A stretch of DNA of 64,000 bases from CAYYNQ01 sp964473105. Lineage in GTDB: Bacteria; Sumerlaeota; Sumerlaeia; MVZB01. The stretch covers positions 1 through 64,000 of the forward strand of contig CAYYNQ010000103.1 in assembly GCA_964473105.1 (NCBI GenBank), written 5' to 3'. Position 1 is the first letter of the stretch. Every line of letters starts with the position of its first letter. The position numbers and the translations under genes are program-made. Below are positions 28,873 through 38,086 of this stretch, one piece after another. Below the pieces are notes generated by a model. The model was given only the letters and a program-made list of their open reading frames with translations. It did not search any database and was not told where the DNA came from.

Positions 28873-29130
28873 ACCACAGCGCTGGGTGCATTGCAGCATG
28901 AAATCCTGCTTTCGTGTAAAAATCGATATTATACTGCCCGGACAGATGGATGATGAGACTGGAGATGGCCGCAGGATGGGCTTGTAGCAGGGGTGATGTA
29001 GAGGGGGGTGTTGACCATCCCCGGCGGATGAAGGATATTTGAATCTGGGCCCAATTGATTACAGCCGAAGATTCACGTGACGGGAGTCTATCAGGCTGAC
29101 ATAGACATCATGTGAAGGGTTGTTTCCTGC

Positions 29131-30606
29131 ATGAGCGGTTTTTTCCTCATTTTCGTGCTGTTTGTCGTTGTTGGGCTGATTCTTATGGTCAGCCATCATC
29201 TTCGCCAAATGTCCCGACTCAAGGAGAAGGTGCAGCAGGCCAACAATGAGAAGGATGCGGTCCTGACACTGATTGACAAGCTCGGCGAGAAGATCACGAG
29301 CAAGATTGACCTTGATGAGACCTTGGTCATTCTCACGGAATACATCATCCATGCAACTCATGCGGAATCAGGGGCCGTGTTTTTGGTTAACGCGGACAAG
29401 AAGACCCTAAATGCATGTGTTGTGCAGGGCCCGTTTCCGATACTACGTGAGTCGCAGGATTATGTCATGTCCAAGCCGAAGAATTTGACTGAACGGATCA
29501 GGAAGGACCCTATCCGGATGGGTGAGGGCATTGTTGGTCATGTTGCTGAAATTGGGGAGGCTCGCCTGATTACCGATGCCGAGGCTGACCCGCTGGTGCC
29601 GCATCATGCCTCATTGTCAAATTCATTGCGTTCATTGATGATCTGCCCGCTGCGGGTCAGAGATGAAGTGCTAGGGGTCTTTGCGATCGTAAATAAGACT
29701 GATGGCAGTATCTTTGATGATCGGGATCTGGATTTACTTCAGGCCCTGAGTGATCAGGCGGCAGTGACGGTTGACTTGGTAAAACTTTACGACGTACTGA
29801 ACCGCCAGCAGAGGCTTGAGCATGAACTATCAGTGGCCCATGAATTCCAGAAGATGCTCCTTCCCAATGAATTCCCGGAACTTTCAGAGTATGATATACA
29901 TGCTTTTAGCGAGGCGGCAACCACCGTTGGTGGTGATTTTTTCGATTTTTTCCGCGTAGATGAAGAACATTGGGGCCTGGCTGTTGCCGATGTTGCCGGC
30001 AAGGGCATTCCCGGCGCGCTCATCATGGCGATGACGCGTGCAGTGCTTCGGGCCGAGTCCCGGGACACCCTTTCACCGTCGACTGTTTTGAAAAGGGTTA
30101 ATGAAAGGGTTCGGGTTGACACAAAAGACAGTGTTTTCATTACACTGACCTATGGTATATTGAACATCCGGACGGCGAGATTGACCTTTGTTCGTGCGGG
30201 CCATGAACCCATGGTTGTCATGAATGCAAATGAGGGGCGTTTCGAGTTGATCAAGCCTGAGGGAATTGCGTTGGGTCTGGTGTCCGGAGAGTTGTTCAGT
30301 TGTATCGAAGAGCACGAGATGAGTCTTGGGAAAGGTGATGCTATTCTTCTATACACCGATGGGGTCGTCGAGGCTATGAACCAGAAGAGTGAAGAATATG
30401 GTCGCGACCGTCTAATGGCTCTTTTACGTTCGATGAATTGTGTCACAGCAAAGAATCTGGTTGAGGATGTAATCGAAGACATTCACCAATTCACGCGTGG
30501 CATCCCCCAGCATGATGACATTACCCTGCTGGCTTTGCGAGTCAGGGATACGGCCGGAATTATGGATCCGGAGAGTTCCGACTGTGGGAATTTAGGAACG
30601 TTATGA
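29131..30606 (+). CDS. Membrane-anchored GAF-SpoIIE (PP2C-type) serine phosphatase, RsbU-like
   Basis: One N-terminal membrane helix (2-20) is followed by a short coiled coil (about 25-50), a GAF domain (about 55-215, e.g. ESGAVFLVNADKKTL and LMICPLRVRDEVLGVFAIVN) and a SpoIIE/PP2C phosphatase domain (about 235-480). In the last, VGGDFFDFF, VADVAGKGIPGAL, LYTDGVVEAMN and PQHDDITLLAL carry the metal-binding aspartates. Such proteins dephosphorylate STAS-domain anti-sigma-factor antagonists in partner switching. The next intact gene is a histidine kinase, and between them lies a broken STAS gene, the expected substrate. Confidence 0.92.
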   Translation: MSGFFLIFVLFVVVGLILMVSHHLRQMSRLKEKVQQANNEKDAVLTLIDKLGEKITSKIDLDETLVILTEYIIHATHAESGAVFLVNADKKTLNACVVQGPFPILRESQDYVMSKPKNLTERIRKDPIRMGEGIVGHVAEIGEARLITDAEADPLVPHHASLSNSLRSLMICPLRVRDEVLGVFAIVNKTDGSIFDDRDLDLLQALSDQAAVTVDLVKLYDVLNRQQRLEHELSVAHEFQKMLLPNEFPELSEYDIHAFSEAATTVGGDFFDFFRVDEEHWGLAVADVAGKGIPGALIMAMTRAVLRAESRDTLSPSTVLKRVNERVRVDTKDSVFITLTYGILNIRTARLTFVRAGHEPMVVMNANEGRFELIKPEGIALGLVSGELFSCIEEHEMSLGKGDAILLYTDGVVEAMNQKSEEYGRDRLMALLRSMNCVTAKNLVEDVIEDIHQFTRGIPQHDDITLLALRVRDTAGIMDPESSDCGNLGTL

Positions 30607-30757
30607 GTCTAAAATAATATAAACCCCTGTTCGTGGTGTGTTGGAGTGGGACCGGGTCGTTGGCTTGTTGAGTTGCGAGGTCGAATCCGTATACTTACGA
30701 TGGTGGGTATGTGGCCGTGGGTTCATTTTCGACGGGAATGTATCGAGTTCGGAGTAG

Positions 30758-31100
30758 GTTCCGCCGGAAGTCGTCTGGATTCGTGTTCCGGATTTTGGGG
30801 ATGCGTATACGCTTGTTTCATTTGAGAAGGCCAGGGATGATCCACTGGAAAGGCGCTACAGCAGGATTATGGTGGATCTCAGCGACCTGCATTGTATCTC
30901 CTCGGCCCGGGGGGCCTTGATGGTGCTTCTGGAACAGCTCTGGCATCGTGAGGGTGGCTTGATGATCATTCGATTATTGCAGAAGGTCTTAAAGATCCCG
31001 GGATCACTCGGGTCTACTGCGAGATTATCCCTATTTGGCGAAGATCGTGAGAATGCCCCGTTAGCACTGTATTGAGGTGGTGGGCCTCCCCCCATTGTTA
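30758..31100 (+). pseudogene. Decayed STAS-domain anti-sigma factor antagonist
   Basis: From 30758 one frame gives RVPDFGDAYTLVSFEKA, then the STAS core MVDLSDLHCISSARGALMVL (ATG at 30869) and REGGLMII. STAS antagonists carry a similar strand-helix ending in D-S-S/S-S-x-G-x-x-x-L. The N-terminal strand has no start codon in this frame, because a TAG lies at 30755. Downstream, typical C-terminal residues appear to alternate between frames: GITRVYCEII in one, EDRENA in the other. This suggests one or more indels. The phosphorylatable serine would be near ISS. Its position between a SpoIIE-type phosphatase and a kinase supports the call; a short functional protein from 30869 (68 residues) is unlikely. 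Confidence 0.55.
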
Positions 31101-31195
31101 TCGCTTTCGTCACTATGGAGCAGTTCCCAAAGAGACTTGTCCGTTGGGCCGTCGAGTTCAGGATCACGGTTGTGAATGATGTCTGGTGAATTTAT

Positions 31196-32731
31196 ATGAG
31201 TGAACATGTCAAAACGGGGAATGTCGCGCTTGGCCACGGTGGGAAGCGGGATTCAGGATCATCCTCAGCCAGTCTTGCCAATCTGATTGAAAGACTGGAG
31301 ATGATCAATCGTATACAGATGGACCTGCGTTCTACGCTTAACTATGAAGACATCCATGCGATCATTCTGGCTTCTGTCATTTCCCGATCGGGTTTCAATT
31401 TTTCAAGGGCGATACTGGCTGAGTATGAGGTCGGTCGGGGCGTGTTCAGGGGAATTGCCGCTTTGGGTGCGTCCAGTCGTTTGGAAAATGAGCGTATCCA
31501 GACTGAAATTGAGGAAGAGGCGACGGTTCTGTCCAAGATGGTCGAGGAGTTGAACACGCTCGATCCGGACATCGAGGAAGAGCAACTTTTCCTCAAGAGC
31601 ATGGAGGATCTTGCCGATCATGCGTTCTGGAGAACAACATTCCAAAAGTTCAGTGGTGACAAGAAAATACTGGAAATTATCCGCGACCTGGAGTTGCCGT
31701 GTCCTCAGCACCCTGAGCGGGGGATCAGATCCAGGTCGTTGCTGCTAGATGAAATATTTTCGGGAGATAAAAGCCGGATCCTGAATCGTGATGACCTGAT
31801 TAAGGCGGAGATGACCATGGCTTTTGTGGAGTTCATGGATGAACAGAGCATTTGGGCTCCGATCAGGACAAACCGCAATTTGAGGCTGCTACTCGTGACG
31901 GACAAGCTCTATCAGGATGACCCGATCGGCGGCATGGATGTTTTGCATATCGATTGGTTGGTCGGACAGGTTATCCCCGCTCTTGAGAAAGCCCAGACGT
32001 ACAACAATATGGAGTCCGCATACAAGAGCTTGTGCGAACTAGATCGCATGAAGAGTAATTTTCTTGCAACAGTAAGTCACGAATTACGTACGCCCTTGAC
32101 AGCAATCAACGGATATATACAGCTTTTGATAGGGAACCGGGTGGGTTCGTTTTCCCCGGGCCAGAAGGAGGTGCTTGGGCGGATCCTTTCACAGAGTGAT
32201 CTGCTGACTGGCAAGGTGAACGACCTCATTGAGATAGCCGAGTTGGATTCGGGGAGCACAATGAATATTCCCCTTGAGGAGGCGGACCCACTGAATGCCA
32301 TAATGACTTCGCTGCCTCGTGTCGAACAGCGCAGGGCTCATAAGGGCATCACGATTGAACCGATTGTGGAAAGTCCGATTCCCAAGATTCGGTCCAACCA
32401 GGAGGCGCTTGAAAAGATATTTTTCCATCTCATGGATAATGCCGTCAAGTTCGGTAGAACCAAGGGTCATGTCAGTATCTTATTTGATCAGGTTCAGGAT
32501 GACCTTCATATTGTTGTTACTGATGACGGCATTGGCATGTCAAATGCACATTTGCAGATGATTTTCGATGCGTTTTACCAGGTTGACAACCAACTTGACC
32601 GTCATTACGAAGGGATGGGTGTCGGATTGAGCATCATTAAAAAACAGATCGAAGCTACCGGCGGTCGTGTGGAGGTTGTCAGCGAACTCGGTGAAGGATC
32701 TTCATTCACAGTCATTTATCCACTCGCATGA
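31196..32731 (+). CDS. Soluble sensor histidine kinase
   Basis: The protein has no membrane segment. Its N-terminal half (about 25-275) is a GAF-like sensor with unusual acidic and Lys-rich insertions. The HisKA helix FLATVSHELRTPLTAINGY puts the phospho-acceptor at H295, and the HATPase shows HLMDNAVKFG (N box), DDGIGMS (G1) and GMGVGLSII (G2). No receiver domain is attached, and no response-regulator gene is adjacent. It ends in an ATGA overlap with the downstream ABC ATPase gene. The partner is probably encoded elsewhere. Confidence 0.9.
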   Translation: MSEHVKTGNVALGHGGKRDSGSSSASLANLIERLEMINRIQMDLRSTLNYEDIHAIILASVISRSGFNFSRAILAEYEVGRGVFRGIAALGASSRLENERIQTEIEEEATVLSKMVEELNTLDPDIEEEQLFLKSMEDLADHAFWRTTFQKFSGDKKILEIIRDLELPCPQHPERGIRSRSLLLDEIFSGDKSRILNRDDLIKAEMTMAFVEFMDEQSIWAPIRTNRNLRLLLVTDKLYQDDPIGGMDVLHIDWLVGQVIPALEKAQTYNNMESAYKSLCELDRMKSNFLATVSHELRTPLTAINGYIQLLIGNRVGSFSPGQKEVLGRILSQSDLLTGKVNDLIEIAELDSGSTMNIPLEEADPLNAIMTSLPRVEQRRAHKGITIEPIVESPIPKIRSNQEALEKIFFHLMDNAVKFGRTKGHVSILFDQVQDDLHIVVTDDGIGMSNAHLQMIFDAFYQVDNQLDRHYEGMGVGLSIIKKQIEATGGRVEVVSELGEGSSFTVIYPLA

Positions 32732-33978
32732 CTAGTCCTGTTCTGACAATCAATAGACTTTCCAAAGCCTTTCGTATGCCTCGATCTCGAGTTGGTGATG
32801 ATCCGCGCCGTATCCGGATTTCCAGGCGGCATGATTGTTTCCAGGTTCTCAAGGATGTAAGCTTCGATCTGCACCATGGTGAGACTGTGGGGTTGGTCGG
32901 GCCGAATGGATCGGGAAAATCAACGCTGTTAAAAATCCTGGCCGGCGTGATGACCGCGGATTCCGGATCGTTTCAGGCAACAGGTGGAATTGGAGCCCTG
33001 CTTGAGTTGGGAGCGGGTTTCCATGATGACCTCAATGGCATAGAAAATATCTATCTCAACGGTGCGTTGCTGGGTCTCTCCTTGACCGAGATCGATCGCC
33101 TGCTTCCGGAGATCATCGAGTTCTCCGAACTGGAGCAGTTTATGGACATGCCCGTCAGGCACTATAGTTCCGGCATGACTGCTCGTCTAGGGTTTGCAAT
33201 TGCCTCGAGGCTCGCGCCGAAGATTCTTTTGATGGACGAGACGTTCGCGACGGGTGATGCGCGCTTTCAAGCCAAGGCCCTTTCTCACATCGGTCGTTTG
33301 AAGGAGCGGGGGCACACCATGATCTTGGTCAGCCATAACATGGAGATGATCATGAATCTTGCCGACCGTGTGGTTTGGCTTGACCGCGGACAAATCCGGC
33401 AGGTGGGGTTGACTCATGATATCCTTGCCGAATACCGGCGGGTACAGAAGATGAACCTCAATGACACCGACCGGATGCGCAATCTGTTGGGCATCAACTC
33501 TCTATTTGACAGTATCCGTGATGCTGCTTGCCTTCAAATCCGTGCTGCTGGCTTGAGAACAACCTCCGCCGAGTCGGAAATCACGGGAATTGGCCTCGGA
33601 CCGGCCGAGATCGAGATGGGCGGTGACTTATGGTTAGACGTAGATATCGAGTGCCTCCGGGTACCGGATCGAGATGAATACTGGCTTGATAGTGCATGGG
33701 TGCGCCAAGATGATCGCATTTTAGCACAGGGTAGCAGCAGAATTATCGTGGAGACTCAGCCTGGGAAATCCACGCGATGTACCTTACAGTGGAATGATTG
33801 GCCGTTGACCGAGGGAGAATGGCGGCTTGCCCTCGGGATTCGTTCGGCCGGGAATGGGAAGGGTGCTATTTATGATGACCGAAAGCTGGATGCGGGAAGC
33901 GTGTTGGTGGTCACCCCCAATCCTTATCTGCTACCGGCAATCATGCCCTTTGGTCATGTGTGGAAATTTGGAGATTGA
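32728..33978 (+). CDS. Wzt-like ABC transporter ATP-binding protein (polysaccharide export)
   Basis: The nucleotide-binding domain shows Walker A GPNGSGKST (58-66), a HYSSGMTARLGFA signature, LLMDETFATGD Walker B and the SHNMEMI switch. The C-terminal ~160 residues form a second domain like the Wzt carbohydrate-binding domain that recognises the modified end of an O-antigen or polysaccharide before export. The family normally needs a Wzm-type permease, which is not in this window. Its ATG overlaps the histidine kinase stop by four bases, implying translational coupling. In the N-terminal region residues 18-36 hold an Arg/Pro-rich insertion before the usual strand. Confidence 0.88.
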   Translation: MTSPVLTINRLSKAFRMPRSRVGDDPRRIRISRRHDCFQVLKDVSFDLHHGETVGLVGPNGSGKSTLLKILAGVMTADSGSFQATGGIGALLELGAGFHDDLNGIENIYLNGALLGLSLTEIDRLLPEIIEFSELEQFMDMPVRHYSSGMTARLGFAIASRLAPKILLMDETFATGDARFQAKALSHIGRLKERGHTMILVSHNMEMIMNLADRVVWLDRGQIRQVGLTHDILAEYRRVQKMNLNDTDRMRNLLGINSLFDSIRDAACLQIRAAGLRTTSAESEITGIGLGPAEIEMGGDLWLDVDIECLRVPDRDEYWLDSAWVRQDDRILAQGSSRIIVETQPGKSTRCTLQWNDWPLTEGEWRLALGIRSAGNGKGAIYDDRKLDAGSVLVVTPNPYLLPAIMPFGHVWKFGD

Positions 33979-34002
33979 TACGTTATGTCATGATCCGGCA
34001 CA

Positions 34003-34413
34003 TCAATCTCCAAGGATATGGATCACGATGTTTCGTCTGTGTGGGTGGTGACGGTGTTCCCACAGGTATATTCCCTGCCAGGTTCCCAGTGCAAGTTTCC
34101 CGCCATCGATCGGGATGGAAAGTGTCGTGGATGTCAGGGCCGCCTTGATATGGCTTGGCATATCGTCCGGTCCCTCGGAGGTATGTGTGAATTCCGGATC
34201 ATTATCGGGTACCAGTTGGTTCAGCCAGTTTTCGAGATCATGACGTGCGCTGGGGTCGGCATTTTCCTGAATTGTCAGGCTTGTTGAGGTGTGCTGGATG
34301 AATAGTGTGCACAAACCCTGCCGAATGTGGGACTTGATAACCGTGTCTTGGATAACGGATGTGATTTCAATCAAGCCCTGTCCCAGTGTCTTGACCGATA
34401 TATTCTTGATCAT
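34003..34413 (-). CDS. YjbQ/UPF0047 family protein
   Basis: The sequence is the compact UPF0047 fold: IQHTSTSLTIQENADP, followed by DNDPEFTHTSEGPDDMPSH, then LALGTWQGIYLWEHR and a His-rich end. Members have been reported to have weak thiamin-phosphate synthase activity; the physiological role is unsettled. At 136 residues the length is right. The long frame continues to 34578, but family similarity begins at the Met at 34413. The gene ends 14 bases before the beta-lactamase-fold gene on the same strand and may share its transcript. Confidence 0.88.
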   Translation of the reverse strand: MIKNISVKTLGQGLIEITSVIQDTVIKSHIRQGLCTLFIQHTSTSLTIQENADPSARHDLENWLNQLVPDNDPEFTHTSEGPDDMPSHIKAALTSTTLSIPIDGGKLALGTWQGIYLWEHRHHPHRRNIVIHILGD

Positions 34414-34426
34414 GGCAACCACCCCA

Positions 34427-35593
34427 TCAACGATTATCCCCGGGATCCAGCTGTGTAATGAACTTCCGTGCAGATTCATCAACTGCGCCGGTGTTGGATG
34501 TATTGCAGAGGATAACGAAGGACTTTTTGCTACCCGGTAAAAAACCCATAAAGCCACATCCGCCGCCCGTTGCACCATTTATCCAAACACAGTGACCCGG
34601 ATCTCCGGGAGCGGCGTATATGTGCCATCCCAGCGCTGACCAAGTGTGGGTTCCAATTCTTTTGACAGGCTGGTGGGTCATGGCAATGGCGGCCTGAAGT
34701 ATTGTCGGGTTCGGATTGTCCGCCAGCCGGTTGGCTTCGATCCACTTCATCATGTCTCGTGTCGATGAGAAGAAGGAACACGCACCCGGAAGAATGGGGT
34801 TGTCCCAAGCCGGGACTTGTCGGAAGGATTTTTGTTGAAGAAGAAGTCTCAATCTCGATTCGTGGCCGGGCATGAGTCTTGTCGTTTGGTCTTCATTAAG
34901 ATGGATACGTGTATCCCGCAATTCAAGTGGCTGACATATGTTCTCGATAACCAAGGACTCAAAGTTCTCTTGTGTATGACGACTCATGGCGATTCCTAGC
35001 AGGCCAAATCCGGTATTCGAGTAGATATACCTCTCTCCCGGCTCGTAAAGGTCGGCCGGTCGGGCTAGATAGGCATAGAGCTTTTCCTTGGTGTAATTTG
35101 CGTAGGGGTTTTTCCGTTCAACCCGGTTCAGGTTCCAGGGAACTCTTCTGAGGCCTGATGTGTGACTCGCCAGATCGAAAAGCTGTATTCTGCGTGCGGG
35201 GGTATCGGGTACTTTGACATGGGCGGGAAGGAAGTGGTGTAGCGGTTCATTCTTCCCGATTATTTTATTCGCCAACATGGTTGTGAACAGTGTGGCTGTC
35301 ATTGACTTGACCATGCCACCGATTTCAAATAGGTGATCAGGGCCCGGTTTGATCCCGCTGCCTGGGGTCGTCTCGCCATAGCTGAAAAACCGGGTTTCTC
35401 CGGATTCATGGACCCCGATGACCATGCCGACGACCCTTTTCTTGTGGATGAGTGGCCGAAATATTTCGTCAGGATCGATGGTCGGACAGATTGTAGTTGG
35501 TCGAAGGTCCTGGGCATGTGATGTATTGAAGACAACCAGGTTCAGGATGGCGTAGATCAGAAATATGTTAAGACTGGTAATTTGCATGTCCAA
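34427..35593 (-). CDS. Beta-lactamase/AmpC-fold serine hydrolase homologue lacking the catalytic serine
   Basis: A signal peptide (about 1-27, ending SHA-QD) directs export. The fold is that of class C beta-lactamase / esterase EstB-like proteins: HLFEIGGMVK (88-96), where the usual SxxK serine is G93 (GGC codon) while K96 is kept; YSN at 191-193 is intact; and WINGATGGG (337-345) has Ile at the usual His of the HNGxTGG motif. So two catalytic elements are changed while the fold is kept. It could be a non-catalytic binder of peptidoglycan, a peptide or lipid, or a pseudoenzyme in decay. It lies just upstream, in transcription order, of the yjbQ gene. Confidence 0.82.
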   Translation of the reverse strand: MDMQITSLNIFLIYAILNLVVFNTSHAQDLRPTTICPTIDPDEIFRPLIHKKRVVGMVIGVHESGETRFFSYGETTPGSGIKPGPDHLFEIGGMVKSMTATLFTTMLANKIIGKNEPLHHFLPAHVKVPDTPARRIQLFDLASHTSGLRRVPWNLNRVERKNPYANYTKEKLYAYLARPADLYEPGERYIYSNTGFGLLGIAMSRHTQENFESLVIENICQPLELRDTRIHLNEDQTTRLMPGHESRLRLLLQQKSFRQVPAWDNPILPGACSFFSSTRDMMKWIEANRLADNPNPTILQAAIAMTHQPVKRIGTHTWSALGWHIYAAPGDPGHCVWINGATGGGCGFMGFLPGSKKSFVILCNTSNTGAVDESARKFITQLDPGDNR

Positions 35594-35800
35594 TCCATCC
35601 TATCAAAGTATCCGGCGGAGGGTCAATGAACGCTGGGATAAATCATGCATGACTGTCGTTGTTGCCGGCCCTGATTCAAATATCATCCATCCTGACAAAT
35701 AATTCATGTCAAAAAACGAACTAGGCATAACCCTATTCTCAATAGGGATGATTGTGATCATCTGTAATGTGACTCAACCGTTTCCAGGCAGGGGAACGGC

Positions 35801-36982
35801 ATGATAATGCACCTGCGGAAAAATCCTGGTATTGCAATCGGGATGTCCGCGGATTCAGAACCTGTGAATCAGATTGATGGACAGTCTGTCCCACGATGTG
35901 TAGAATATCAGACGAGTGTAATTGAAATGAAGGCAACCCAGGATATCCACATTGGCCATATCGAACCGCTGGTTTCACCGGAGCGACTGAAGTCTGACAT
36001 GCCCATGACAAAACCGGTGAACAGGACGGTTGTTGAGTGCCGCGAGTCAATCAGCAGCATTCTTGCGGGTGATGACCCTAGGTTGCTGGCCGTAGTCGGC
36101 CCGTGCTCCATTCACGATGAATCCGCTGCACTGAAGTATGCTGGCGCGCTGTGTAATCTTGCCCGGGAATTGCAAGACCGAATTCTGGTTGTTATGCGAG
36201 TCTATTTTGAGAAACCCCGGACCACGATCGGCTGGAAAGGCCTTATCAATGATCCTCATCTGGACGGAACGTTTGATGTATCATGTGGGCTTAAGAAAGC
36301 GCGACATATTCTGCTTGCGATCAATGAAATGGGGCTGCCTGCAGCTAGTGAAATGCTCGATCCGATCACGCCGCAATACACGGCCGATTTGGTGGCATGG
36401 GCTTCGATTGGCGCACGAACGACTGAAAGCCAGACCCACCGTCAGATGGCCAGCGGTTTATCCATGCCCGTAGGGTATAAGAATGGCACGGATGGTAATC
36501 TGCAGGTCGCGATTGATGCGATTCAGTCGGCGAGGCAATCGCATGCCTTTATGGGCATCGAAGAGAATGGAAAGACCAGAGTGATCCACAACTGTGGAAA
36601 TCATGCAGGGCATTTGATATTACGCGGTGGTCGCAGCGGCCCAAATTATGATGTTGCCTCGGTATCAGGTGCGGTGAAGCGACTCGCGGCGGTCGGGTTG
36701 AATTCGCGCCTTATGGTCGACTGCAGTCATGCAAACTCGGATAAGGATTTCCGGCGTCAAAGTCACGTGCTGCGGAAGGTCATTGCTCAGCGTATGACCG
36801 GAACGCAGGAGATCATTGGCGTAATGATCGAGAGCAATATCAGTGAAGGCAACCAATCGCTGGCCGCCGACCCGACATCCTTGCGGAAGGGTGTTTCAAT
36901 TACTGATGCATGTATTGGTTGGGATGAAACAGCCACGCTTTTGCATGAAGCCTATGCACAGCTCGCGCCTTCCAACACATAA
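35801..36982 (+). CDS. 3-deoxy-7-phosphoheptulonate synthase (class I DAHP synthase, AroG/F/H type)
   Basis: This enzyme condenses PEP and erythrose 4-phosphate, the first shikimate step. Seen are VGPCSIHDESAALKYA, RVYFEKPRTTIGWKG, SIGARTTESQTHRQMASG, PVGYKNGTDG and VDCSHANSDK with the metal-binding Cys/His, all standard for the E. coli-type class I alpha enzymes. I kept the ATG at 35801 because AGGGGA lies seven bases upstream; conserved sequence begins near residue 43, so ATG at 35927 is possible. Feedback specificity (Phe, Tyr or Trp) is not readable. The SRPBCC gene starts inside its stop codon (TAATG). Confidence 0.93.
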   Translation: MIMHLRKNPGIAIGMSADSEPVNQIDGQSVPRCVEYQTSVIEMKATQDIHIGHIEPLVSPERLKSDMPMTKPVNRTVVECRESISSILAGDDPRLLAVVGPCSIHDESAALKYAGALCNLARELQDRILVVMRVYFEKPRTTIGWKGLINDPHLDGTFDVSCGLKKARHILLAINEMGLPAASEMLDPITPQYTADLVAWASIGARTTESQTHRQMASGLSMPVGYKNGTDGNLQVAIDAIQSARQSHAFMGIEENGKTRVIHNCGNHAGHLILRGGRSGPNYDVASVSGAVKRLAAVGLNSRLMVDCSHANSDKDFRRQSHVLRKVIAQRMTGTQEIIGVMIESNISEGNQSLAADPTSLRKGVSITDACIGWDETATLLHEAYAQLAPSNT

Positions 36983-37449
36983 TGATGAGTATTCACAAAT
37001 TCATATCAAAACAACTCATTCCAGCCTCGCTTCCCGGGGTGTTTCGATTTTTCAACAGGCCTGAAAACCTCGAAAGATTAACACCTGATTTTTTACGGTT
37101 CAATATGATGACACCGGAACCCGTTCCTATGCACGCCGGTTCGGTTATAGATTACTCCCTCAGGATTCACGGCATTCCGGTTCACTGGAGAACTATGATT
37201 ATTGACTATGATCCCCCCAACGGGTTCGTTGATTTTCAGCTTAACGGACCCTACCAGTTATGGCACCACCAGCATCGGTTTCGTGCAAGGGATGGGGGGA
37301 CAGAAATTGAGGATGTCATTCATTATTCGATGCCTTTTGGCCCCGTGGGTGATCTGATGAACAGATTGCTCGTGAGGAGGGACATTCGGAGGATATTCGG
37401 TTTTCGGCGCCATAGAATATCCGAGATCTTCAAACGGGCCACGACATGA
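36982..37449 (+). CDS. SRPBCC-fold polyketide-cyclase/dehydrase-like protein
   Basis: This 155-residue protein has the helix-grip pattern of the START/Bet v1 superfamily: an F/SLPGVFRFFNRPENLERLTP start, the typical VFxFFxxPxNLExLTP signature, WRTMIIDYDPP and the C-terminal helix LVRRDIRRIFGFRRHRI. These proteins bind hydrophobic small molecules; a function cannot be assigned. It shares bases with the DAHP synthase stop (TAATG), so the genes are translationally coupled, but a metabolic link is only a guess. Confidence 0.8.
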   Translation: MMSIHKFISKQLIPASLPGVFRFFNRPENLERLTPDFLRFNMMTPEPVPMHAGSVIDYSLRIHGIPVHWRTMIIDYDPPNGFVDFQLNGPYQLWHHQHRFRARDGGTEIEDVIHYSMPFGPVGDLMNRLLVRRDIRRIFGFRRHRISEIFKRATT

Positions 37450-38086
37450 CATTGTTGCACCAAGTTGACCATCTGATGACCCTTGCAAGGATGTCCCGAT
37501 GTTATAGGGCCGGGTTGATATCTCCTGAATTGGGGCACAACTGTCAGGATCATATGTCACTGAACATGGTGGACAGAATGGAGCGCCCGGTTGCGTCGAC
37601 TAAGCGAGGCCTTTCCTTGCTGGTCATTGGGTGAACCATGGATGCCAACGATAACATGGGCCGTGTATCCGCACTTTTGAAGATGCAGAATATGGAAAAC
37701 AGGTTGGATCCGTAAGCTGTGTCGGCTATCAAGGTATGGAAGCCTCCCGACCATACCGGCATTCGTCATTCCGAAGAGCCATGGGAGAACCATTTGGCGG
37801 CCATGTGATGTGTCGATGGCATGTGTTGTGGTGGCTGTCGTTATGGATAGTTTGGTCATGGAGGCTCATCAAGGTCCCGAAAATGCTACAAGTGATGGGG
37901 CAGGCAGGGGTTCCTCCGACCTGAAGAATTCTCGGTCCTCTCGCTGGATCGGCCCTCAAAATGGCCGCGTTCATGGCCCGTAATGTCGAAAACGGGATAA
38001 AAGCTTTGCCAGGCTGAACCTGATAAGATTTAATGGTGTTTCGGCATTTATCCTGACCATCAGGGAACTCATTCGGCTGGCCTGTT
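37450..38086. other. 640-base spacer upstream of purL
   Basis: Frames of ~60-100 codons occur on both strands without ribosome sites or recognisable residues. It must contain the purL promoter; no purine riboswitch core could be recognised. It may be decayed coding sequence. Confidence 0.45.
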
